This document shows positions 56,949 through 64,000 of a stretch of 64,000 nucleotides of DNA, piece after piece. Source of the stretch: Bacteroidia bacterium. GTDB taxonomy: Bacteria; Bacteroidota; Bacteroidia; J057. The stretch covers positions 3,844,001 to 3,908,000 of the forward strand of contig JAWPMV010000001.1 of NCBI GenBank assembly GCA_033391075.1, read 5' to 3'. How positions within the stretch are numbered: the stretch's first letter is position 1; every line of letters begins with the position of its first letter. The notes beneath the pieces were generated by a model, which worked only from the letters and a program-made list of their open reading frames with translations, did no database searches and was not told where the DNA came from. A program made the position numbers and the translations under genes.

Positions 56949-58103
56949 ATGGATTTGTCGGTATTTTTTCAAGCAGCGGATTTACTAAGAGAAGAAAAGG
57001 AGTATACAGTTGGCCAATTGGGAGCCCGTATCCGCGATCTGAGCCATTGGGAGGAAGCAGATATCATCTTATTAGGTAATCTGGAGGACCGGGGAAATAA
57101 AGCCGGCAAAGAGCTTTCACAGGCAGCAGATAAGATCAGAGAGAAACTTTATGAGCTTTCTTTGCCCTATTCTGAAATAAAAATAGCTGATTTCGGAAAT
57201 CTTAAACCCAAAGAAAGCATCGAAGCTCACAATGAGATGTTTGCCTATGTCTTGCGCACTTTGCTGGAGCAGGACAAGCGGGTCCTGATTTTAGGGGGAG
57301 ATCAAAGCATTACCTATGGGCAGTATCTGGCTTATGAGGATAGCGGAAAAGAAGTAGAGTACGTACACATAGATTCCAGCTTTGACCTTGAAGATGCTGA
57401 CAGGGGTTTTCATGAAGCTTCTTTCAACCATCGCATCTTTCTCCACAAACCCAATTTCCTCTTCAACTATTCCAATCTGGGCTTCCAGCGATATTTCGTG
57501 TCCGAAACGGAGATAGATACCCTAAAGTCTCTCAACTTCGCAGCCCTCCGATATGGGAGTATCTTTGGCAATCTGGCTTCTACAGAGCCCTACATGAGAA
57601 CTGCGGATATGCTAAGTTTTGATTTTTCTGCAGTAAAAGGAACGGAAGCTCCCGGAGCCAATCGGATTTCTCCCGGAGGATTTTCAGCCATGGAAGCTTG
57701 TCAAATGGCTCGTTATGCGGGCCTGGCATACCATTTAAATAGCTTTAGCCTCAGCCAATTCATACCCGAACAAGATCAATTGGATCAAACAGCTCTTCTC
57801 GGTGCCATGATGTGCTGGTATTTTATGGATGGCCACGGAAATCGCCAGGATGATTTTCCCCGAAAAGACCGCAAGAACCTCAGAAAATATGCGGTACAAT
57901 TGCATGCCAGCATAGATAAAATCAATTTCTTCCAACACAGAAACAGTGGGAGATGGTGGATGGAGGTTCCTTATGATTTAGCCAATGGCAAGAAAGCCAA
58001 GCCTTCCCGATTGATCGCCTGTAGCAAAGAAGACTATGAATTTGCCAAAGGGGATGATATTCCCGAACGCTGGTGGCTGACCTACAATAAGCTAGAGAAA
58101 TAA
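56949..58103 (+). CDS. Ureohydrolase-fold protein with degenerate metal site (formimidoylglutamase-like)
   Basis: 384 aa. It follows the arginase/agmatinase/formimidoylglutamase fold: LGGDQSITYG, VHIDSSFDLED, MLSFDFSAVKGTEAPG. In active enzymes these three motifs are GGDHS, DAHxD and SxDxDxxDP. Here the metal-binding histidines are replaced by Gln and Ser, and the second aspartate of the third motif by Ser. It therefore probably lacks a normal binuclear manganese site. From memory, related proteins in other Bacteroidota are similarly degenerate, so this is likely a conserved non-enzymatic or altered function and not decay. The rest of the sequence looks well preserved. Confidence 0.82.
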   Translation: MDLSVFFQAADLLREEKEYTVGQLGARIRDLSHWEEADIILLGNLEDRGNKAGKELSQAADKIREKLYELSLPYSEIKIADFGNLKPKESIEAHNEMFAYVLRTLLEQDKRVLILGGDQSITYGQYLAYEDSGKEVEYVHIDSSFDLEDADRGFHEASFNHRIFLHKPNFLFNYSNLGFQRYFVSETEIDTLKSLNFAALRYGSIFGNLASTEPYMRTADMLSFDFSAVKGTEAPGANRISPGGFSAMEACQMARYAGLAYHLNSFSLSQFIPEQDQLDQTALLGAMMCWYFMDGHGNRQDDFPRKDRKNLRKYAVQLHASIDKINFFQHRNSGRWWMEVPYDLANGKKAKPSRLIACSKEDYEFAKGDDIPERWWLTYNKLEK

Positions 58104-58150
58104 GTACCTCTTAACGAGAGCAAGCCTTAGCTTTCTAACAAACTTAAGAT

Positions 58151-58918
58151 ATGAATTCAGAGCTCAACGATGAAAATCGCCAGATGTGGGACAGTAATGC
58201 TGACTTCTGGAATGAAAAAATGGGATTGGAAGGCAATAGATTTCACAATGAACTTATTGCGCCCCATAGCCTGAATTTTCTCAATATTTCAGCAGGAGAC
58301 CGTATGCTGGATATTGGTTGTGGAAATGGGATTTTCGCCCGAAAAATGGCCGCAAAAGGTGCAGAAGTTCTCGCCTTTGATTTCTCCCCTCAAAATATCA
58401 TAAATGCCCGTTCCTATCCCACAGATCAAATTACCTATCAGGTACTGGATGCTACGGATAAAGCAGCTTTACTGGATTTGGGGAAAGCCTCCTTTGAAGG
58501 AGCAGTTTCCAATATGGTCCTCATGGATATCCCGGTAATCCAGCCGATGTTTGAAGCCACTTTTGAATTACTAAAGCCAGGAGGAGCCTTTGTTTTTTCC
58601 TGCATGCACCCCTGCTTCAATTTGAGTACCCATGTGGAGTTGAAAGAAATCAGGGATGTAAAGGGTCGATTGCATGAAGAAAGTTTTGTCAAAGTAGGAG
58701 AATATATCCAGGACAGCCGAACTACCGGAGAGGCCATCATAGACCAGCCCGTTCCGCAATATTACTTTCACCGTCCCCTTCGGAAGATTTTCCAAATTGC
58801 CTTTGAGGCAGGTTTTGTATTGGATGGATTTGAAGAACCGGTTTTCACTAGTAAGAAGGAGAAATTTTTCAGAGAAATTCCGCTTGTCATTATTTGCCGG
58901 ATGAGGAAAATGAAATAA
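58151..58918 (+). CDS. Class I SAM-dependent methyltransferase
   Basis: 255 aa. Motif I is DRMLDIGCGNGIFARKMA (near residue 52), followed by LAFDFSPQNI, AVSNMVLMDI and LLKPGGAFVFSCMHPCF. The HPCF element after motif VI is common in one UbiE-like methyltransferase group. Substrate unknown. It starts 47 bases after the ureohydrolase-like gene on the same strand, so it may share its transcript. Confidence 0.87.
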   Translation: MNSELNDENRQMWDSNADFWNEKMGLEGNRFHNELIAPHSLNFLNISAGDRMLDIGCGNGIFARKMAAKGAEVLAFDFSPQNIINARSYPTDQITYQVLDATDKAALLDLGKASFEGAVSNMVLMDIPVIQPMFEATFELLKPGGAFVFSCMHPCFNLSTHVELKEIRDVKGRLHEESFVKVGEYIQDSRTTGEAIIDQPVPQYYFHRPLRKIFQIAFEAGFVLDGFEEPVFTSKKEKFFREIPLVIICRMRKMK

Positions 58919-58988
58919 ATTCCTTTTCTGCTCACCATAGAGAGCTTTTAGCTCATGCATTCTGTACCTTTATAAAAACCCACTATCC

Positions 58989-60119
58989 ATGCGCTACTTA
59001 GTCTTCAGCTTCCTATTGCTATTCTCCTTTTCCCTTTCCATAGGTCAGGATAGTTTCTTCTATAATCCCAACAATCGCTTTTCGCTGGGAACGGAATCCA
59101 ACAGGACCTCTTCTGTAAGTGCAGGAGATCTGGATGCTGATGGAGATATTGATATTGTGGTAGCCAATGGAAGACATTGGCCGGAGCAGAATCGCGTATA
59201 TCTCAATTCGGGAGATGGAAGTTTTACAGTTGCCTATGATCTGGGGAAATATCGCTCCACGACCTATGCCGCCGAATTGGGAGATTTGGATGGAGATGGA
59301 GACCTCGATATAGCGGTTGCCAATGATGATGCTCCCAATCGACTCTTTTTCAATGATGGAAAAGGGAATTTCACAGAAGGTGGTCATTTTGGATTTGACT
59401 ATGCTCCCAGTCGCAATCTCAATCTCAATGACCTGGATCAGGATGGGGATTTGGATATTTTGATTACCAATAGAGGCCGGGTAAATGAGATTTGTTTGAA
59501 TGATGGAAAAGGGAATTTCGGGGAAAGTATTCCTTTTGGAAATGAGGATGATTCTACTATAGACGTTGCCATTGCAGATCTGGATAATGACGGTCAAAAA
59601 GACATCATACTGGCCAATAGAGACAAACAACAGAATTTCATTTGCCTTAACCGCAAACTCAATTTTGATACGCGTATTCCCTTTGGAACAGGTAAAGATG
59701 AAACCCGCTCAGTAGCCATTGCTGATTTCAACCAGGATGGAATAGCAGATATTCTCTGTGGAAATATTCGGGAAGCCAATCGCATTTACTTTGGAGATGC
59801 TAATCAGGATTATTCCCAAAGCCTGGAACTTGACAGCATGGAAGAAAGGACCTTTAGCATCCTGTGTGAAGATTTTGACAAAGACGGAGATATAGATATC
59901 GCCCTGGCAAACTCTGGCAATTCTAATGCATATTATTTGAATTCAGGTGAAGGAGAAAGCTTCCAGCGAATCGTCTTTGAAGAAGGAGAACACGATACCT
60001 ATGACATCATTTATGCCGACCTGAATGGCGACGGATATGCGGATTTGATTGAGGCGAATTCCGGTTTTTTGAATCTCTATTTTCTCAATGCTTTTGAGCG
60101 ATGGAAGAATAGGAATTAG
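58989..60119 (+). CDS. Secreted FG-GAP/VCBS repeat protein
   Basis: 376 aa. The signal peptide ends near SLSIGQ. Seven repeats with calcium loops (DLDADGDIDIV, DLDGDGDLDIA, DLDQDGDLDIL, DLDNDGQKDII, DFNQDGIADIL, DFDKDGDIDIA, DLNGDGYADLI) build one complete seven-bladed propeller and nothing else. It resembles the propeller of the protein at 26101 but lacks the OmpA part. No T9SS sorting domain is seen. Probably periplasmic or outer surface; ligand unknown. Confidence 0.87.
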   Translation: MRYLVFSFLLLFSFSLSIGQDSFFYNPNNRFSLGTESNRTSSVSAGDLDADGDIDIVVANGRHWPEQNRVYLNSGDGSFTVAYDLGKYRSTTYAAELGDLDGDGDLDIAVANDDAPNRLFFNDGKGNFTEGGHFGFDYAPSRNLNLNDLDQDGDLDILITNRGRVNEICLNDGKGNFGESIPFGNEDDSTIDVAIADLDNDGQKDIILANRDKQQNFICLNRKLNFDTRIPFGTGKDETRSVAIADFNQDGIADILCGNIREANRIYFGDANQDYSQSLELDSMEERTFSILCEDFDKDGDIDIALANSGNSNAYYLNSGEGESFQRIVFEEGEHDTYDIIYADLNGDGYADLIEANSGFLNLYFLNAFERWKNRN

Positions 60120-60153
60120 AGTACGTATGTGTTGTGGTGTTTTAGTGTTGTAG

Positions 60154-60185
60154 TTTTGTAGTTTTGTAGTTTTGTAGTTTTGTAG
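60154..60185 (+). repeat. Octamer tandem repeat (TTTTGTAG)4
   Basis: Four perfect TTTTGTAG units, preceded by a partial copy (GTTGTAG). They follow a 19-base sequence, GTGTTTTAGTGTTGTAGTT at 60137-60155, that occurs inverted at 62691-62709. Confidence 0.9.
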
Positions 60186-60204
60186 TTACCATTTTGCTCT
60201 AACT

Positions 60205-60264
60205 CTTGCACTTGAACTTGAACTTGAACTTGAACTTGAACTTGAACTTGAACTTGCACTTGAA
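60205..60264 (+). repeat. Hexamer tandem repeat, ten CTTGAA/CTTGCA units
   Basis: CTTGCA, seven CTTGAA, CTTGCA, CTTGAA in unbroken phase. Intergenic. The 303-base gap from 60120 to 60422 holds this, the octamer repeat and no other gene; no promoter motif is obvious in its last 150 bases. Confidence 0.92.
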
Positions 60265-60422
60265 TTTATCTTCCCATTTACCAAACCAAATCCTCCCAGG
60301 GTTTTTCCCTTCGTCCCTGTCGTAATATTGACAAAGCCTCATTTAGGAAAAACTATATTCTTGATAAAGAAGTATGAAAAGCAGCGGTAGCTGTGAATCA
60401 ATTAATTTTTCAAGATTAACTC

Positions 60423-61799
60423 ATGTACAGGAATAGTTTCAAGTTTTTTTTCATACTCATACTCTTTTTTATTCAGAGCACTTCCTGTACTTCACAGGGA
60501 CAAAATATGAGTAGAAGTCATTTAGACGGAAGCGATCTTTTTCTGGCTTTATCCGGAGACAGAAGTCGAAGTAGCCAGGATGTAATTTTAGAAGAGATTG
60601 AAGAGAATTGGCAGCCAGGATATGAAATCATGGCTTTAGAAAGTATTTATCTATTGAGAGATTATCGACTTTCCTCTCAACTATGGGCTTTGCTCAATAA
60701 AAAAACAGGAAAAGTCTATGGAGCCGATTTTGATAAATGGTACGATTACCTTTGGAACAGAGATCAGCATATCACGGCCTCTTATGCCGATTTCAAGGCA
60801 CTATTGTATAAACGAATAGATCCGAAATTTGAACAATATTTTGCTGGCCGGCAGAAAACAGCCTTGATCAGACTGGATGAAGTTAGATGGGGAGGAGTCA
60901 GACAGGACGGAATCCCGCCTTTGCGCGGACCGGAAATGATCTCAGCAGAAGAAGCCGATTATCTCGAAGACGATCATATTGTTTTTGGGATAGAGCTAAA
61001 TGGCGATGTCCGAGCATATCCCAAACGCATCCTTGCCTGGCATGAGATGTTTGTTGATGAAGTCGGAGGAGTGCCTGTTGCTGGTGTGTATTGTACTTTA
61101 TGCGGAACAGTCATCCTCTACAATACAGAGCATGATGGTGTAAAGCATGAGTTGGGAACCAGTGGATTTTTATATCGATCCAATAAACTCATGTATGACA
61201 AGGCCACTCAATCTCTTTGGAATACTTTACAAGGCGCCCCGGTGATAGGACCACTGGCAGGAAAAGGAATAGAGTTGGAATTTATGAGTGTGGTTACTAC
61301 CAGCTGGGGCGAGTGGAAATCCCGTCATCCCCAAACAAAAGTCCTTTCCTTGAATACTGGGCATAGAAGAGATTATGGAGAAGGAGTTGCCTATCAGCAA
61401 TACTTTTCGACTGATGAATTGATGTTCAGTACTCCCTTTAAGGACCGAAGACTGAAAAACAAACAAGAGGTATTGGCCCTTAGATTTGGAGAGGAGCAGT
61501 TGGCAATTTCGACGAAATTCCTCAAAAAGCGACCCATTTATACAGATAAAATAGGAGAACAGGAAGTCTTGGTTTTGACAGATAGAAGTGGGGGAAATCG
61601 GGTTTATGATCCCAAAGGGCTATTGTTTACTTCTTATGATGGAGGTTCTGCTTTGGTGGATGAAAAGGGAGTAAAATGGAAGTTGGAGGAAAGTCAGCTT
61701 ATTGCTGAGGATGGGCAAAAACTGGATCGTCTTCCCTATCACAGAGCCTTTTGGTTTGGATGGTTAGCGGCCTTTCCAGAGACAAGATTGGTGAAATAG
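60423..61799 (+). CDS. DUF3179 lipoprotein
   Basis: 458 aa. A lipoprotein signal ends in QSTSC (Cys 22). The DUF3179 core lies at about residues 170-350: FGIELNGDVRAYPKRILAWH followed by EMFVDEVGG, then VYCTLCGTVILYN with two cysteines, and LGTSGFLYRSNKLMYD, SLWNTLQGAPVIG. The domain is widespread but has no established biochemical role that I know of; the CxxC motif could bind metal or be redox active. Likely inserted in the outer membrane or periplasm. Confidence 0.88.
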   Translation: MYRNSFKFFFILILFFIQSTSCTSQGQNMSRSHLDGSDLFLALSGDRSRSSQDVILEEIEENWQPGYEIMALESIYLLRDYRLSSQLWALLNKKTGKVYGADFDKWYDYLWNRDQHITASYADFKALLYKRIDPKFEQYFAGRQKTALIRLDEVRWGGVRQDGIPPLRGPEMISAEEADYLEDDHIVFGIELNGDVRAYPKRILAWHEMFVDEVGGVPVAGVYCTLCGTVILYNTEHDGVKHELGTSGFLYRSNKLMYDKATQSLWNTLQGAPVIGPLAGKGIELEFMSVVTTSWGEWKSRHPQTKVLSLNTGHRRDYGEGVAYQQYFSTDELMFSTPFKDRRLKNKQEVLALRFGEEQLAISTKFLKKRPIYTDKIGEQEVLVLTDRSGGNRVYDPKGLLFTSYDGGSALVDEKGVKWKLEESQLIAEDGQKLDRLPYHRAFWFGWLAAFPETRLVK

Positions 61800-61913
61800 A
61801 AAAAATAGTCTGTCCTCCCGGAATCTACTAGATGTCCGGGATGACAAACTTTTTGGAGGATTTAGCGCTTGATACCAGCAAGCCTTTCTCCAATTTTTCT
61901 TAGCTTCGTTGGC

Positions 61914-62639
61914 TTGATCCAACTGAAAAACATATACAAAGCCTTTGGCACTCAATCTATCCTGGAAGACATCTCTCTGGAGATTCGAGAAGGCAGTCGC
62001 TTTTGTCTATTGGGAGGAAGTGGCAGTGGAAAGTCTGTAACCATAAAACTAATTCTGGGTCTGGAGGAACTGGATGAAGGAGAGCTTTTTATAGATGGCA
62101 AATTGAGCTGGGGGTTCAAGCCGGAAGACTGGCAGGAATGCCTATCCAATTTTGGAGTAGTCTTTCAGGGCGCAGCTTTGTTTGATTCCCTGAATGTCCT
62201 CCGAAATGTGGGCATCAAGCTATTTGAAGAACGCCAACATAGCCCCTCTCAGATAGAAGGACTGGTCGTAGAAGCCCTGGAAGCCGTAAACCTTAGCGGC
62301 GACATTCTCCAAAAATATCCCGCTCAACTTTCAGGCGGAATGAAAAAGCGGGTAGCCATTGCCCGAGCCATCCTACACAAACCCAAATATCTGGTATACG
62401 ATGAGCCTACCACCGGACTTGATCCCGTGAGCGCAGCTGTGATAGACGAGCTGATTCAAAAGCTTTCAGAGGACAGTGAACGCACTTCTATCATCATTAC
62501 CCATGATATGCATACCGTTGAGCAGATAGCCTCTGATGTAGCCATGATTTATGATCGAAAGATTTTATTTCAGGGAAGCCGGGAGGATTTCTTCCATAGT
62601 GAGCGCGAGGAAATAAAGGCTTTTTTGAAAAGGAGTTGA
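61914..62639 (+). CDS. ABC transporter ATPase, MlaF type
   Basis: 241 aa, with TTG at 61914 giving MIQLKNIYKAFG, the normal beginning of this family; the TTG at 61869 would add 15 unneeded residues. Walker A GGSGSGKS, signature LSGGMKKR, Walker B YLVYDEPTTGLD and the switch histidine in ITHDMHT are intact. Sequence character (GVVFQGAALFDSLNV) matches the MlaF phospholipid-transport ATPase. The usual MlaE permease and MlaD partner genes are not adjacent in this window. Confidence 0.85.
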   Translation: MIQLKNIYKAFGTQSILEDISLEIREGSRFCLLGGSGSGKSVTIKLILGLEELDEGELFIDGKLSWGFKPEDWQECLSNFGVVFQGAALFDSLNVLRNVGIKLFEERQHSPSQIEGLVVEALEAVNLSGDILQKYPAQLSGGMKKRVAIARAILHKPKYLVYDEPTTGLDPVSAAVIDELIQKLSEDSERTSIIITHDMHTVEQIASDVAMIYDRKILFQGSREDFFHSEREEIKAFLKRS

Positions 62640-62643
62640 AGAA

Positions 62644-62709
62644 GTGTTTTAGTTTGGCAGTCTTGTAGTTAAGAAGTCTTTATCAATACCAACTACAACA
62701 CTAAAACAC
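62644..62709. repeat. Inverted repeat between convergent mlaF-like and sufU genes
   Basis: GTGTTTTAGT (62644-62653) and TTGTAGTT (62663-62670) pair with AACTACAACACTAAAACAC (62691-62709), with extra bases in the left arm. The right arm is the exact reverse complement of 60137-60155. It may act as a bidirectional terminator or be a small dispersed repeat. Confidence 0.7.
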
Positions 62710-62717
62710 ATTTCCAT

Positions 62718-63143
62718 TTAATCTTTCCCCACAAATTCCACCATCTCTTCCCATGCCAAAGTCGCGCATTTCATTCGGCCGGGAAAATCACGGGCAGCTC
62801 CGAAGGCTTCAAATTCTTCAGGCAGTTCATCCGTCTTTCCTTCTTCAGTCAAACTCGCTAAATATTCCCTTGCCATTTCCCGAGCCTCTTCCAGGCTTTT
62901 TCCTTCCAGGAATTCCACTAAGACAGAAGTAGAAGCCTTTGAAATCGCACATCCGTATCCATGAAAACTCAAATCCTTGATTTTACCATCCTTTAGATCG
63001 AAGTACAAATGAAAACGATCTCCACACAGGGAATTATAGGCATCCAAATGCTGGCCTGCTTCTTCTCTCTTTTCATAGTTCACAGGCTCTTTGCTGTGCT
63101 TGAGAATGACACTTTGGTATAATTCTTTGAGTCTGGGATTCAT
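62718..63143 (-). CDS. sufU: SufU-like iron-sulfur cluster assembly protein
   Basis: 141 aa, IscU fold. Conserved residues are C40 and D42 in SLCGDRF, C65 in GYGCAISKAS and C126 in RMKCATLAW. SufU binds zinc and accepts persulfide sulfur from SufS in the SUF pathway. The ATG overlaps the sufS stop by 4 bases, giving translational coupling. Confidence 0.93.
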   Translation of the reverse strand: MNPRLKELYQSVILKHSKEPVNYEKREEAGQHLDAYNSLCGDRFHLYFDLKDGKIKDLSFHGYGCAISKASTSVLVEFLEGKSLEEAREMAREYLASLTEEGKTDELPEEFEAFGAARDFPGRMKCATLAWEEMVEFVGKD

Positions 63144-64000
63144 GAGAAAAAGCGATGAATATTTTTGAGTTCAGCAGCAAGGCGGTCTATTTCTTCTTCC
63201 TGGCTATATATACTAAAAGATGCCCGAGTCGTAGCAGGTATTTCCAATAAATCCATCAAAGGCTGCGTACAATGATGGCCTGCCCGCACAGCTATTTGTT
63301 CAGCTCCTAAAAAAGTAGCTACATCATGCGGATGTACATTCCCCAACATAAAAGAGACTATCCCACTACAATGATCTGATTGTCCGATAATTCTAATCTC
63401 TGGGACCTCCCTCAGCTTATCCAGGGCATAAGCTCGCAGTTCTTTCATTCGTTTATGAATTTCCCCTCGATCAAAAGCAGCCAAATAATCTACTGCATAA
63501 CCTAATCCAATTACACCGGCAATATTCGTAGTGCCAGCTTCAAATTTCTGAGGCGCAGGAGCAAAAGTCGTATCCTCATAACTCACCAGACGAATCATAT
63601 CCCCTCCAAAGCGTACAGGCTGCATTTCTTCCAGATAAGCCGCTTTGCCATATAAAACACCTATACCCGTAGGTCCAAACATCTTATGTCCGGAGAACGC
63701 CAGAAAATCACAATCCAAAGCTTTTACATCTACCGGCACATGGGCAATACTCTGAGCGCCATCAAGAAGAACGGGAATATCATACTTATGCGCTTCGCTT
63801 ATCATTTCCTCTACCGGATTGATACTTCCCAGGCTATTGGAGATATGCACCACCGCCAGCATTTTCACCCGATCGCTTAGCATTCCCTGAAAAGTCTTAA
63901 TATCAATTTCTCCTTTTGCGTTTAGGGGAATGATGCGAAGCTTTGCACCTCTCCATTTGCAGACCATTTGCCAGGGAATAAGGTTGGCATGATGCTCCAT
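63140..64000 (-). CDS. sufS: Cysteine desulfurase SufS, N-terminus outside the window
   Basis: 286 visible residues, the C-terminal two-thirds of a class V aminotransferase-fold PLP enzyme. The first visible residues (MEHHANLIPWQMV) are internal family sequence, so the true start lies beyond 64000. PLP lysine in FSGHKMFGPTG, LLDGAQSIAH cofactor site, FEAGTTNIAG, and the persulfide cysteine in RAGHHCTQPLM. It removes sulfur from cysteine and passes it to SufU, whose gene overlaps it by 4 bases. Confidence 0.95.
   Translation of the reverse strand: MEHHANLIPWQMVCKWRGAKLRIIPLNAKGEIDIKTFQGMLSDRVKMLAVVHISNSLGSINPVEEMISEAHKYDIPVLLDGAQSIAHVPVDVKALDCDFLAFSGHKMFGPTGIGVLYGKAAYLEEMQPVRFGGDMIRLVSYEDTTFAPAPQKFEAGTTNIAGVIGLGYAVDYLAAFDRGEIHKRMKELRAYALDKLREVPEIRIIGQSDHCSGIVSFMLGNVHPHDVATFLGAEQIAVRAGHHCTQPLMDLLEIPATTRASFSIYSQEEEIDRLAAELKNIHRFFS

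Noticed and set aside
59019-59630. 203-codon minus-strand open frame with many isoleucines
   Set aside because: It is the antisense of the repeated GATGGAGAT codons of the FG-GAP repeats, which explains its repetitive composition.
60205-60264. Possible CRISPR array from regularly repeated CTTGAA units
   Set aside because: The units are contiguous hexamers without spacers, and no cas gene is present; it is a microsatellite.

Overview
The window looks like a chromosomal segment from a free-living member of the Bacteroidota, possibly the Saprospiria/Chitinophagia side; the order is inferred and uncertain. The evidence is two SusC/SusD sets, an ECF sigma-FecR pair, a fused SecDF, a type IX secretion C-terminal sorting domain, Bacteroidota-only families (DUF4294, a Pycsar-effector-like protein), a TTTG-N19-TAnnTTTG promoter and the near absence of Shine-Dalgarno sequences. 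No rRNA, tRNA, insertion sequence, integrase or CRISPR array was seen.

Layout. 1-2.6 kb: end of a branched-chain amino acid operon (ilvN 3' end, ilvC, ilvA). 2.7-4.8 kb: three tandem small membrane proteins, at least two of them clear paralogues. 4.9-5.7 kb: a voltage-gated K+ channel gene on the minus strand, broken by a four-copy AGGT repeat that is one copy out of frame. 5.8-9.5 kb: a small membrane protein and the SecDF translocase subunit. 9.6-11.2 kb: an orphan Pycsar-effector-like membrane protein, a small membrane protein and a DUF4294 protein.

11.4-23 kb is a nutrient-uptake region. A minus-strand sigma/FecR/SusC operon has its likely SusD partner on the opposite strand, and a conventional SusC-SusD pair follows. 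23-31.2 kb carries two large secreted sortilin/Ycf48-type beta-propeller paralogues flanking an FG-GAP/OmpA fusion. 31.2-35.2 kb holds a long palindromic repeat, a cyclase-family metal hydrolase coupled to an uncharacterised macrodomain-like protein, a methyltransferase and a secreted esterase with TPRs.

35.2-40 kb, mostly minus strand: a membrane M48 protease, a putative outer-membrane barrel and hisS. 40-42 kb, plus strand: an SPFH/band-7 protein and a sugar nucleotidyltransferase. 42-55 kb, minus strand: a serine hydrolase with a penicillin acylase, a T9SS-sorted N-formylglutamate amidohydrolase-like protein, an aromatic amino acid decarboxylase, Nudix plus DinB-like proteins, a FAD oxidoreductase with a family 2 glycosyltransferase, and an unusual Hsp70 with a GrpE-like partner.

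55-64 kb: a SPOR lipoprotein, an epimerase, a ureohydrolase-fold protein that has lost canonical metal ligands, a methyltransferase, an FG-GAP protein, a 300-base microsatellite stretch, a DUF3179 lipoprotein, a lone MlaF-type ATPase, and sufU with the 3' part of sufS.

Most of the window is ordinary core and accessory content. The points most worth a second look are the tetranucleotide-repeat frameshift in the K+ channel, the orphan Pycsar-type effector, the divergent Hsp70/GrpE-like pair, the degenerate ureohydrolase and the split SusC/SusD locus.
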